Part shown: piece by piece, positions 1-9,688 of the stretch
Layout: each line of letters opens with the position of its first letter
Position numbering within the stretch: position 1 is the first letter of the stretch
From: Anisus vortex
Taxonomy: Eukaryota > Mollusca > Gastropoda > Planorbidae
Assembly: GCA_949126835.1 (NCBI GenBank)
Contig: OX421495.1
Location: forward strand, 30,623,671-30,687,670
Direction: 5' to 3'
DNA: 64,000 nucleotides
Notes under the pieces: generated by a model
The model's database searches: none
Seen by the model: only the letters and a program-made list of their open reading frames with translations
What the model was told of the DNA's origin: nothing
Program-made: the position numbers and the translations under genes

Positions 1-339
1 TAAGACCGGAAATGTCTTTTTTTGTCGACCTTTTATGCATGCATATTTGTTAAGACTTGTCAATCTAAAAGACATTATGGATGTTTTGTGTGTTCGACTA
101 AAGGTATTTGCAGATTTGATTTGAAACCGAAAGTTATAAACGTGTAGATGTTCACACTGAAATTGGGTCAAATGTGTTTTTATAACATTAAAGAATATTT
201 TTAAAGAAACATTTGTATATATTTCTATCTCTTTATTAATAAATCTATCTAGACTAACCGCCAACATTTTAATATATCTATTTATTAACTACTTATATAT
301 TTAGATCTTTTTATACCTTTCTATTAACTCGTACTATCT
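1..339. other. AT-rich sequence, nothing recognised
   Basis: No coding frame, RNA gene or clear repeat is visible. The stretch is AT-rich and contains degenerate tetranucleotide-like runs (TCTATC, TATTTAT) near 225-320. Confidence 0.5.
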
Positions 340-478
340 GTCTGCTTGCTTGCTTGTCTTCTTGCAAAACTTTGCATCGATTTTTCGACCATTTCTCGTC
401 GTCCAAACGGGCTGAAACTTGGGTAGCAGACTTGTCCCGAGTAACAATACATTCTATCAAATTTTCAGCATCATTGCT
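340..478 (+). repeat. Dispersed repeat, copy 1 (second copy at 11123-11256)
   Basis: This segment contains AAAACTTTGCATCGATTTTT, then GAAACTTGGG and AACAATACATTCTATCAAAT. The same blocks recur in the same order and spacing near 11123-11256. Both copies lie beside TATC/TATT microsatellite sequence. No coding potential is seen. It is probably the end of an interspersed element, but the family is not recognised. Confidence 0.6.
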
Positions 479-840
479 TTTGGAATAGTCACGAATTCCT
501 TCGACAAATTTGCGAATGGAAGAAACTATTTTACATATAACATGGCTGCCTCTACCGGAAGAGACGGAAGTAAATAAAACTTTTCGGATATGTTAGTTTT
601 TACAAAATAAATAGAATGAAAATGACACAATGTAGCCGAAACAAAGCGAGTTATCTTTTTATGTTTTTTTGCGGGCCAAAGCTAGAAAAAAAGGATGCAA
701 AATTTTAGTGTGGAAATATTTATTTTAATCTATAAAAATTTAAATTAAATATAAACTTAGTTTACAAAGAAAGGGAGTATAATAAAAACTTTGTTCTTAT
801 GGGTTAGATATTTTAATCATAATATCTATTTATTTATCTG
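479..840. other. AT-rich sequence, nothing recognised
   Basis: There is no supported gene or repeat. Short A/T runs occur throughout. Confidence 0.45.
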
Positions 841-844
841 TTTA

Positions 845-930
845 ATTATTTATATCCATCTATCTATCTATCTATCCTTCTTTCTTTCTTGTTAAAATCT
901 ATGTATCTATCTATCTATATCTCAATAAAA
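845..930. repeat. (TCTA)n / (TTTC)n microsatellite
   Basis: Imperfect runs of ATCTATCTATCTATC pass into CTTTCTTTCTT and back to ATCTATCTATC. Confidence 0.8.
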
Positions 931-1026
931 CTAGTAATCTTATGGCGTTCTTTTACAATACTGTTAAGTACGAACTTATATTCTCTTCGACTTAATTTAA
1001 GTTTAATTAAAGGGTCAGCACCATAT

Positions 1027-1114
1027 TTATTTTGCAATTTTTCGACACACGGTCAAAACAGTATTTTGGATGTACTCTGTCAACATGTCCTTTTCATTCC
1101 TTTGAAAACATGAA
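1027..1114 (-). CDS. Putative last exon of secreted cysteine-rich protein (tentative)
   Basis: Read on the minus strand, an open frame follows an ACAG acceptor-like site (AG at 1116-1115) and ends at TAA (1029-1027), which overlaps an AATAAA (1031-1026). The first base completes the split codon left by the exon at 1490-1721 (phase 2), and the frame then reads 28 residues with two cysteines, starting SCFQRNEKDM and ending VCRKIAK. A second acceptor in the same frame lies 15 bases further in, with the exon starting at 1099. It has a better pyrimidine stretch. The three proposed exons sum to 525 nt. The evidence is phase, stop and poly(A) position only. The acceptor's pyrimidine tract is weak, so this exon is tentative. 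Confidence 0.3.
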
Positions 1115-1204
1115 CTGTACTGCTTACATCAATACTTTTTTGTATGTTGTAACTTGACACACACACAGTTACTAAATCATTGAGAGACTATATATATATA
1201 GTGT

Positions 1205-1498
1205 GACAACAAACCCTGTGTCTTTACTATAACGTTGAGAGTCTGTCAATAATCGTTGTGACAACTTACCCAATGTCTAAACGGGAACATTGAGAGTGTA
1301 TCAATAATCATTGTGACAACTTACTCAATGTCTTAACGGGAACATTGAGAGTATATCAATAATCATTGTGACAACATACTCAATGTCTTAACTGGAACAT
1401 TGAGAGTTTATCAATAATCATTGTGACAACTTACTCAATGTCTTAACTGGAACATTTAGAGTTTATCAATAATCATTGTGACAACTTACTCAATGTCT
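1205..1498. repeat. 55-bp minisatellite containing copies of a splice donor
   Basis: Five tandem units of about 55 bp run into the left edge of the exon at 1490-1721. On the minus strand each unit contains AGACATTGA followed by GTAAGT (or GTATGT), identical to the exon end and its donor. Donor copies lie at 1489-1484 (the exon's own), 1434-1429, 1379-1374 (GTATGT), 1324-1319 and 1269-1264. The outermost unit is degenerate. Confidence 0.85.
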
Positions 1499-1721
1499 GT
1501 GTCCGACCCATTGATGGTGTGACATAAGTGGAAGTCGTTCTGTACGGAGGCGGTACAGTTGCACTTGAGCTTTGTGGTGACCAGGATACTGGCATCATGT
1601 GCGATGATGGCTTTGAAACGGAGATGACATCTAGACCCGCATGGCTTCTGGCACTGCTTGATAAGTTGTCGGCTGCTATCCAGCTCGAGCTCTTCGTCGT
1701 ATGCGGCGTAGCCATAGTGAC
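1490..1721 (-). CDS. Internal exon, cysteine-rich domain of putative secreted protein
   Basis: Minus-strand exon of 232 nt. It is preceded by TATCCACAG (AG at 1723-1722) with a CTTAC branch-point-like motif about 20 nt upstream. It is followed by a consensus GTAAGT donor (1489-1484). Two leading bases complete a glycine codon with the phase-1 end of the exon at 7406-7610. The translation reads HYGYAAYDEELELDSSRQ, then a six-cysteine region spaced C-x3-C-x3-C-x21-C-x-C-x10-C. Two N-glycosylation sequons (NCT and NGS) are present. If the donor is not used, the frame stops at TAA (1488-1486) inside it, so the exon could also be terminal. I do not recognise the family. Cysteines, sequons and the upstream signal peptide indicate an extracellular product; any more specific role is unknown. 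Base composition is clearly less AT-rich than its surroundings. Confidence 0.6.
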
Positions 1722-1960
1722 CTGTGGATAGACGAATAGTAAGTCAAATAAACATAGTCGTAGTGACCTATGGATAAACAAATAAGCTTAGTGAGTCAAA
1801 TAAACGTAGCCATAGTGACCTGTGGATAGACGAATAGTGAGTCAAATAAACATAGTCGTAGTGACCTATGGATAAACAAATAAGCTTAGTGAGTCAAATA
1901 AACGTAGCCGTAGTGACCCGTGGATAGACAAATAGTGAGTAAAAAAAAACGTAGCCGTTG
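1707..1960. repeat. ~49-bp (98-bp dimer) minisatellite containing copies of a splice acceptor
   Basis: Alternating units of about 47 and 51 bp give a 98-bp dimer. On the minus strand each has a GACTCACTA-like branch point, TATCCA(C/T)AG, then GTCACTA(T/C)GGCTA, which is the acceptor and first bases of the exon at 1490-1721. Acceptor copies start near 1721, 1768, 1819, 1865 and 1917. The one at 1917 has lost its AG. The array resumes at 3677-3760 beyond the inserted retroelement. Confidence 0.85.
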
Positions 1961-3676
1961 TGATTTGTCTGCAGTGGAAAATGTCTTTGTAGGCACCCCT
2001 CTAGAAGAACTATTTCCAGTTTCCCATGAGCAGCTGAGTCATCTCATCATGTCATCCAAACCTACCTATTCCATTGTCGATCCCATTCCAACCAAGATTG
2101 TGTTGGATTGTCTGAGTGTTCTGCTTCCTGTATTGGTACGCATTGTGAATAGTAGCCTTCAATCTGCAACAGTCCCACGCCTCTTTAAGGCTGCGGTCAT
2201 AAAGCCCCTGCTTAAGAAAAATGGCATGGACCCAAATGATTGCAAGAGTTTTCGCCCTGTCTCTAACCTCTCCTATGTATCTAAACTTCTGGAGAGAGTT
2301 GTGTCTCAGCAGCTTGTACAGCATCTTAACAGTCATAACCTGCTTGATAAGTTTCAATCAGCCTATCGACCTGGGCACAGCTGTGAGACAGCCTTACTCC
2401 GTGTCTTGAGTGATGTTCTGTGTAGTGCTGACCGAGGTGATCTGACACTCTTAGTCCTGCTGGATCTCAGTGCTGCCTTCGATGTAATTGACCATGAGCT
2501 TCTTCTGTCGAGGATTCAAAATGAGGCGAGCATATCTGAAACTGCACTTCGTTGGTTTAATTCCTATCTGGAGGACAGGACGCAGCGTGTTGTTGTTAAT
2601 CAGGCCTCATCACGGGACACGCCTCTTACCTGTGGAGTACCGCAGGGCTCGGTTTTAGGGCCTATCCTGTTCTCTTTGTACACTAGTCAGCTGGGCAGAA
2701 TTGTTGAAAATCATGGAATTTCCCGGAAAACATTTGCCGACGACACAGAACTGTACAAGAGCTTCAAGCCTGATCCTTCTGCTTGCGGTGATGCTATTCG
2801 GGCTGTGGAAGACTGCTGTCTTACAGTAAAATCATGGATGGCAGCAAACAGACTCAAGTTAAATGATGAAAAGACAGAGGCAATTCTGTGTGGTTCTAAC
2901 ACCAGACTCAGAAAGGTCGATATTGAATCAATCAAAGTTGGTGTCTGGGATATCCCCTTGTCCAACACTGTTAGAGACCTTGGGTTTTCATTGACAATAA
3001 GCTAACAATGGTTCCGCACATTGGTACTGTGGTAAGGGCGTGTTTCTTTCATCTACGCGCCCTGGGTCAGCTGCGTCCTCAACTTAATAAGAGAACAGCT
3101 AATGCCGTAGCAGTCTCTCTAATTCAATCACGACTGGATTATTGTAATAGCTGTCTGTGGGGTCTGCCCCAGAACCAGCTCCAAAGACTCCAGAAAGTAC
3201 AGAACACTGCGGCACGCATTGTATCAGGGATTAAGAAGTCGGACCACATAACCCCAGTTCTTAGAGATCTCCACTGGCTCCCTGTGACCAAGCGCATTGA
3301 CCATAAAATTCTGTCACTTGCCTATAGCTATCTTCAAGAACTTGTTCCCAAGCATGTGTCCACTAAGGGGCTGCGCTCTTCATCACAGTCACTACTCAAA
3401 GTTCCCAGTGTGGACGGTCATAAAAAGAAGTCATTTGGTGTACGCTCTTTCGAGTCAGCAGCGCCTTATTTATGGAATAAATTGCCTCAGACATTGAGGG
3501 ATTCCAGAAAAAAAGAGTCATTCAAGAGAAGTTTAAAGACCTTCCTCTTCAACTAGGCGTATAGTTTTTTGTTTTGTTTTTAGCACATCCACAACTGAAA
3601 CGTGGAACCAGAGCGCACTGAGCATGCTAACATAGCTTGGATAGGCGCGCTATATAAATCATCATCATCATCATCA
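1961..3676 (+). mobile_element. 5'-truncated L2/CR1-like non-LTR retrotransposon
   Basis: The element carries a reverse transcriptase and C-terminal region but no endonuclease domain. Its 3' end is a short untranslated region finishing GCGCGCTATATAAATC and then (ATC)n at about 3657-3676. This short-repeat tail is characteristic of L2/CR1-group LINEs. It interrupts the ~49-bp minisatellite: TGGATAGACAAATA and ACGTAGCCGT-like sequence lies just before 1961 and again just after 3676. That repetition may be a long target-site duplication or simply two adjacent minisatellite units. The element sits antisense within the first intron of the putative secreted-protein gene. Confidence 0.85.
1962..3556 (+). 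pseudogene. L2-like reverse transcriptase, N-terminally truncated and frameshifted
   Basis: The product would copy LINE RNA at a nicked target. The fingers motif KPLLKKNGMDPNDCKSFRPV is followed by FQSAYRPGHSCETALL. Motif A is LDLSAAFD (first Asp at 2463-2465), then GVPQGSVLGP, and the catalytic FADD is at 2733-2744. A first frame runs to a stop at 3003-3005. The similarity continues in another frame from about 2985, reading FIDNKLTMVPHIG, so a one-base loss lies near 2975-2985. The second part has the usual C-terminal region (SRLDYCNSCLWGLP, LRDLHWLPV, SFGVRSFESAAPYLWNKLP) and ends at TAG 3554-3556. The ATG at 1920 belongs to the flanking minisatellite and is not a real start. The endonuclease region is missing, so the copy is dead. 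Confidence 0.9.
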
Positions 3677-3765
3677 TCCATGGATAGACAAATATTGATT
3701 TAAAAAAACGTAGCCGTAGTGTACTGTTGATAGAACAATAGTGAGTCAAAAAACATTGACAAAGA
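3677..3765. repeat. Continuation of the ~49-bp minisatellite past the L2 insertion
   Basis: Two degenerate units (GGATAGACAAATA and ACGTAGCCGTAGTG, then GTGAGTCAAAAAAC) match the array ending at 1960. This shows that the LINE inserted into the array. Confidence 0.75.
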
Positions 3766-4176
3766 ATTGTTTTTCGGTGACCTTTTATTATTGAAAGTAT
3801 GGGCATGCAATGACCAAGAAGTAGTCAATGGATACTTTTTGAACTATTCAAATGGATAAGCCCGTTGGTGTTAAAGCGTGACGGACACTGGGCTGTTTAC
3901 ACGGTCGGCCATTGCTGACTAGAAGAGCTAATAAATACAAAATTATACCTTGGGTTTTGTGGATTAGTAGAAAGTTACAAGGTGATATGCCCTGTACAAT
4001 GTTTAAATTAGCATTTCCATTAAAAGTTCAGCCTCCTATAACGTCATTACCGTTAAGGGCTGAAATGAAAGTAGCTAAAATTCAAGTTTATAAAAACGCT
4101 AATTTGGAAAACAAAGTAAAGTTATATTGCTAAAACCGATCTTCTTTTTTTTTAAATTTAACAAATGTTCCCAATA
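3766..4176. other. Non-repetitive interval in intron 1, nothing recognised
   Basis: A 73-codon open frame on the plus strand (3912-4133) has no recognisable domain and no splice context. I do not call a gene here. Confidence 0.4.
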
Positions 4177-4177
4177 A

Positions 4178-7080
4178 CTAATGTCAACTAACTAGATATG
4201 TCAGCTAACGAGATATGTCAACTATATAGATATGTCAACTAACGAGATATTTCAACTAACGAGATATGTCAACTGACGAGATATGTCAACTATATAGATA
4301 TGTCAACTAACTAGATATGTCAGCTGATTAGATATGTTACAACAACTAAACATGTAAACTAACTAGATATGTCAACTAACGAGATACATCAACTAACGAG
4401 ATATGTCAACTAACTAGAAAGGTCAGCTGACTAGATATGTTCAACTAACGAGATATGTCAACTAACTAGATATTTGAACTAATTAGATATGTCAACTAAC
4501 AAGATATGTCAACTAACAAGACATGTTAACTAACTAGATATGTCAACTAACGAGATTTGTCAACTAACTAGATATGTCAACTAACTAGATATGTCAGCTG
4601 ACTAGATATGTTCAACTAACTAGATATGTCAACTATCGAGATATGTCAACTAACGAGATAATCAACTAACGAGATATGTCAACTAACGAGATAAGTCTAC
4701 TAACGAGATATGTCAACTAACGAGATAAGTCTACTAACGAGATATGTCAACTAATGAGATAAGTCTACTAACGAGATATGTCAACTATATAGATATGTCA
4801 ACTAACTAGATATGTGAACTAACTAGATATGTGAAGTAACTAGATATATCAACTAACGAGATATGTCAACTAACGAAATATGTCAACTATATATAAATGT
4901 AAACTAACTATATAGGCCAGCTAACTAGATCTGTCAACTAACTAGATATGTCAACTAACGAGACATGTCAACTAACTAGATATTGTAACTTACTAGATAT
5001 GTCAACTACCTAGATATATCAACTAACGAGATATGTCAACTATATAGTTATGTCAACTAACTATATAGGCCAGCTAACTAGATCTGTCAAATAACTAGAT
5101 ATGTCAACTAACTAGATATGTAAACTAACTAGATATGTCAACTAACTAGATCTGTCAACTAACTAGATATGTTAACTTAATTGATATGTCAACTAACTAG
5201 ATATGTCAAATAACTATATATGTCAATTAACTAGATATATCAACTAACGAGATGTGTCAACTAACGAGATGTTTCAACTAACGAGATATGTCAACTAACT
5301 AGATATATAAACTAACGAGATATGTCAACTAACTAGATATATCAACTAACGAGATATGTCAACTAACTAGATATATCAACGAGATATGTCAACTAACGAG
5401 ATATGTCAACTAACGAGATATGTCAACTAACGAGATATGTCAACTAACTAGATATATCAACTAACGAGATATGTCAACTAACTAGATATATCAATTAACG
5501 AGATATGTCAACTAACGAGATATGCCAACTAACTAGATATATCAACTAACGAGATATATCAACTAACTAGATATATCAACTTACGAGAGTTATCAACTAA
5601 CAATATATGTCAACTAACTAGATATATCAACTAAAGATATATGTCAACTAACTAGATATATCAACTAACTAGATATGTTAACTAACCAGATATATCAACT
5701 AAGTAGATATGTCAACTAACTAGATATATCAATTAACGAGATATGTCAACTAACGAGATATGTCAACTAACTAGATATATCAACAAACGAGATATGTCAA
5801 CTAACGAGGTATGTCAAATAACTAGATATATCAACTAACTAGACATGTCAACTAACGAGGTATGTCAACTAACTAGATATATCAACTAACTAGATATGTC
5901 AACTAACTAGATATGTCAACTAACTAGATATATCAACTAACTAGATTTATCAGCTAACTAGATATGTCAACTAACTATATATATATCAACTAACTAGATA
6001 TATAATCTAACTAGATATGTCAACTAACTAGATATATCAACTAAGTAGATATGTCAACTAACTAGATATATCAATTAACGAGATATGTCAACTAACGAGA
6101 TATGTCAACTAACTAGATATATCAACAAACGAGATATGTCAACTAACGAGGTATGTCAAATAACTAGATATATCAACTAACTAGACATGTCAACTAACGA
6201 GGTATGTCAACTAACTAGATATATCAACTAACTAGATATGTCAACTAACTAGATATGTCAACTAACTAGATATATCAACTAACTAGATTTATCAGCTAAC
6301 TAGATATGTCAACTAACTATATATATCAACTAACTAGATATATAATCTAACTAGATATGTCAACTAACTAGATATATCAACTAACTAGATATGTCAACTA
6401 ACTAGATATATCAAGTAACTAGATTTATCAGCTAACTAGATATGTCAACTAACTATATATATCAACTAACTAGATATATAATCTAACTAGATATATCATC
6501 TAACGAGATATTGTCAAATAACGAGATATGTTAACTAACTAGATATATCAACTAACTAGATATATCAACTAACGAGATATGTCAACTAACGAGATATATC
6601 AACTAACGAGATATGTCAACTAACTAGATATATCAACTAACGAGATATGTCAACTAACTAGATATGTCAACTAACTATATTTGTCAACTAACTATATATA
6701 TCAACTAACTAGATATATCAACTAACTAGATATGTCAACTAACTAGACATATCAACTAGCAAGATATATCAACTAACTAGATATATCAACTAACTAGATA
6801 TGTCAACTAGTTAGATATATCAACTAACGAGATATGTCAACTAACTAGATATATCAACTAACGAGATATGTCAACTAACGAGATATGTCAACTAACTAGA
6901 TATATCAACTAACTAGATATATCAACTAACTAGATATATCAACTAACTAGATATACAACTAACTAGATATGTCAACTAACTAGATATATCAACTAACGAG
7001 ATATGTCAACTAATTAGATATATCAACTAACGAGATATGTCAACTAACGAGATATGTCAACTAACGAGGTACTTCAACTA
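4178..7080. repeat. 17-bp minisatellite array (about 170 copies)
   Basis: The consensus unit is GATATGTCAACTAACTA, with common variants ATATATC, AACGAG and CAGCTGAC. Identity is lower on the left side and higher on the right. A longer block of about 342 bp (20 units), marked by the variants CAACAAACGAG and GAGGTATGTCAAATA, is present twice (near 5781 and 6123). The array lies inside intron 1 of the putative minus-strand gene. Confidence 0.95.
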
Positions 7081-7403
7081 ACTTAATGTTAATAAGCATT
7101 ATAATGTGAACTAATATATCTAGAATTGTATGGCCAAAAAGTGTTTAATTGATTTTGCAGAATAGTCTACTATTACTATATCGGCTATAATGCATCCGTT
7201 GGACATAAATCACAAGTCAAACTAACAAACGTCCACATAGCACATTGTATTTAGTTTTATATTAACCAACTGCCTAGTCAAGTTTGTTAATTTGTCTTAG
7301 TCGAGCTTCCCATTTAATATTGCTATGAACTTTTTTTCACTGGCCACAATACTAAAATCGATTCTATTTACATAATAATATCTACTCAAAGAAGAATCCC
7401 TTT
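7081..7403. other. AT-rich intron segment, nothing recognised
   Basis: Non-repetitive sequence lies between the 17-bp array and the donor of the exon at 7406-7610. No further exon is apparent on either strand. Confidence 0.5.
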
Positions 7404-7405
7404 AC

Positions 7406-7610
7406 CTTCAGGGGAATTCAGTGTCGTATCCTGGAACGGGCGACCTGGCTCGTACATTTCGTCCCCCGCCTTGACCTGCTTGAACCCTTCTTTTACAGTT
7501 GCCCATTCTCCATTTTTGGGGTCCTCGAAGTCAAACTTGTCCTGCGACGTCACTAAATGTGACATGACGCAAAGTAGAAATGACAATAGTCCAATGGTCA
7601 ATGGTTTCAT
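7406..7610 (-). CDS. First coding exon of putative secreted protein (signal peptide)
   Basis: The minus-strand ATG is at 7610-7608. The first 23 residues form a signal peptide: MKPLTIG, then a hydrophobic core LLSFLLCVM, then SHLVTSQ. A likely cleavage is after VTS or TSQ. The mature start is acidic (DKFDFEDPKNGEW, then KEGFKQVKAGDEMYEPGRPF). The exon ends CCTGAAG followed by the donor GTAAAG (7405-7400), leaving one coding base. The exon at 1490-1721 supplies two bases, giving a glycine codon, so the two join without a frame break. If left unspliced the frame stops 18 bases past the donor. A TTTATAAA-like sequence lies about 140 bp upstream (near 7755) but no promoter can be proven. No family is recognised. 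Introns of this size (~5.7 kb) are ordinary for animals. Confidence 0.6.
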
Positions 7611-7974
7611 TGTAGAGGTCCCGTTATGTTACCTTAGTCTCTCATGCAGTTCTTCTAGTTTCTTTGTTTCCAAGTTTGTTTGGTGAGATTTCCATGTTCA
7701 TAGTTCACTATAACTTTGTATAATGATTGAAAAGTTTACTTGATATATGTTTATAAATACATATTATCTACACAGGTTTAAAAAGCGTTCAAGTGAAGAT
7801 CTTAAACAATCTGAAAAATCAAAAGAAAGAATGACATTAAAAATGTTGAATGTCATGCATTAAAAACTGCAGATTTTTGTAGGTATTTATAATTAAACAG
7901 TGGACTAATTAAACAGCTTGTCATGTTGTCATTCTTATGGTTTTTGGTTTGGATCCAAGTGAAAACAACACGAT
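7611..7974. other. Probable 5' flank/UTR of the minus-strand gene
   Basis: AT-rich sequence upstream of the putative start codon at 7610. It holds no open frame of note. A TATTTATAAAC-like element on the minus strand near 7750-7762 is the only promoter-like motif seen. Confidence 0.3.
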
Positions 7975-7979
7975 ATTTG

Positions 7980-8243
7980 ACCACGGGCGGTCTACACTAC
8001 ACGGTGGCCACAACGTGCTCGACAATCATTTCGAAGAACTTGGGTTCGACTCCTGGTGAAGACTAGGATTTGCGCTTGGGTCTGTAGGGTTACTGAGTCT
8101 ACCCAGCTCTGATGTGACCTGACACTTGTTGGAGATAAATAAAGACGGCCGTCTTTAAAGCAGTCGCCACGGAAACTTGTGAACACAACGTCACAGGCCC
8201 GTTAGACGAAATGTGTCTAATGGGAATACTTTACTTTTTTAAA
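7980..8243 (+). mobile_element. tRNA-derived SINE, diverged copy 1
   Basis: A B-box GGTTCGACTCC lies at 8043-8053. The A-box is degraded. The body contains GAGTCTACCCAGCTCTGATG (8095-8114), shared with the minus-strand SINE at 21918-22229. The 3' end has GGGAATACTTTACTT, again shared with that copy. It is a non-autonomous element using a LINE machinery and carries no protein. Confidence 0.7.
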
Positions 8244-8328
8244 CACTAGATTTAAAAGTATGTAAAGGCGTACTGACTCCACAATCCGCTGTGTGTCGTG
8301 GCCACTATTAAACACTACTTCACCGGGT

Positions 8329-8484
8329 CTATGGCAGTGTATGACAGAGTATGGCAGTGTATGGCAGTGTATGGTAGTGTATGACAGTGTATGGCAGTGT
8401 ATGGCATTGTATGGCAGTGTATGGCTGTGTATGGTAGTGTATGGCAGTGTATGGCAGTGTATGGCTGTGTATGGTAGTGTATGG
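8329..8484. repeat. 10-bp minisatellite
   Basis: About 15 tandem copies of GTATGGCAGT with GTATGGTAGT, GTATGACAGT and GTATGGCTGT variants. Long open frames on both strands here are repeat artefacts. Confidence 0.9.
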
Positions 8485-9160
8485 CACTCATATGACATGA
8501 AAGAGCAACATAACATTACAAAAAATAGGAACATACATTTGCATACTTTTTTTATATTTTCTTCATTGAAAAGAAAAGTGTTAATAGCAGACACAAAGCT
8601 GAACATATGGTTTTGAAATAGTGTTACATTGATGAAACATTAAACATGTATGGGTACATATATTTTGATTTGAGAACACTCCTTTCCTAGAGTAATTAGC
8701 AAGTCCTACATCACATCGGTTGGTGAAATACAAACATTTTCCATTAGCTCACAATAGTACGCTAATGTTTCCCGTAGTCCCATGTTTTCCCTTTCTTTTC
8801 CCCGGTGTCTGCTAAGCGATGCAGACAACTCTAATCGTAAACACAGCTACAGCTAATTTTTCCAAATTTTTTACTTGGCGAGTGTGTCCCCCCTCCCCCT
8901 CTCCATCCCCCCACTTCCTTACATAAACAATAACTCATCCATTACTTGATCACGTGATTTCTTCCTTCACTATTATGGGAACTATTCCTGGATGTGAACA
9001 TATTATATGAAATCTGTTGCTTTCAAAATTAGGTTTTGGGGTCTGGACTTGGCGGAAAACGAAATGAAACGTTACTCTATTCCTGACTAGTAAATATTAT
9101 TTTACACCGCAGTGGAGCATCAAAATAGCTAAGAAGATGTGGGATAGAGGGGGCTCTCTC
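8485..9160. other. Intergenic, nothing recognised
   Basis: No gene is seen. The stretch contains a pyrimidine-rich tract (about 8888-8920) and a palindromic ATCACGTGAT at 8949-8958 (an E-box core). Confidence 0.4.
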
Positions 9161-9163
9161 TAT

Positions 9164-9688
9164 TGATAACAAACTACTGAACATTGATAACAAAATACTG
9201 AACATTGATAACAAACTACTGAACATTGATAACAAATTACTGAACATTGATAACAAAATACTGAACATTGATAACAAACTACTGAACATTGATAACAAAC
9301 TACTGAACATTGATAACAAACTACTGAACATTGATAACAAACTACTGAACATTGATAACAAACTACTGAACATTGATAACAAACTAATGAACATTGATAA
9401 CAAACTACTGAACATTGTTAACAAATTACTGAACATTGATAACAAAGTAATGAACATTGATAACAAACTACTGAACATTGATAACAAACTACTGAACATT
9501 GATAACAAACTACTGAACATTGATAACAAACTACTGAACATTGATAACAAACTACTGAACATTGATAACAAACTACTGAACATTGATAACAAACTACTGA
9601 ACATTGATAACAAAGTAATGAACATTGATAACAAACTACTGAACATTGATAACAAACTACTGAACATTGATAACAAACTACTTATTTA
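9164..9688. repeat. 21-bp minisatellite (about 25 copies)
   Basis: The unit is AACATTGATAACAAACTACT plus G. Because 21 is divisible by 3 and the unit lacks stops, both strands show repetitive frames (NIDNKLL on plus, LSMFSSL on minus). These are not credible genes. Confidence 0.95.

Noticed and set aside
1528..1731. Plus-strand 67-codon frame opposite exon 2
   Set aside because: The minus strand has splice sites on both borders, cysteine spacing, sequons and phase agreement with the signal-peptide exon. The plus frame has none of these and is taken as a shadow.
1920..1961. ATG at 1920 as the start of the reverse transcriptase
   Set aside because: The first ~14 codons match the flanking minisatellite, which resumes after the element's tail at 3677.
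3912..4133. 73-codon plus-strand frame in intron 1
   Set aside because: No domain, splice context or codon evidence.
8293..8616. Frames over the 10-bp repeat on both strands
   Set aside because: They are low-complexity translations of GTATGGCAGT repeats.
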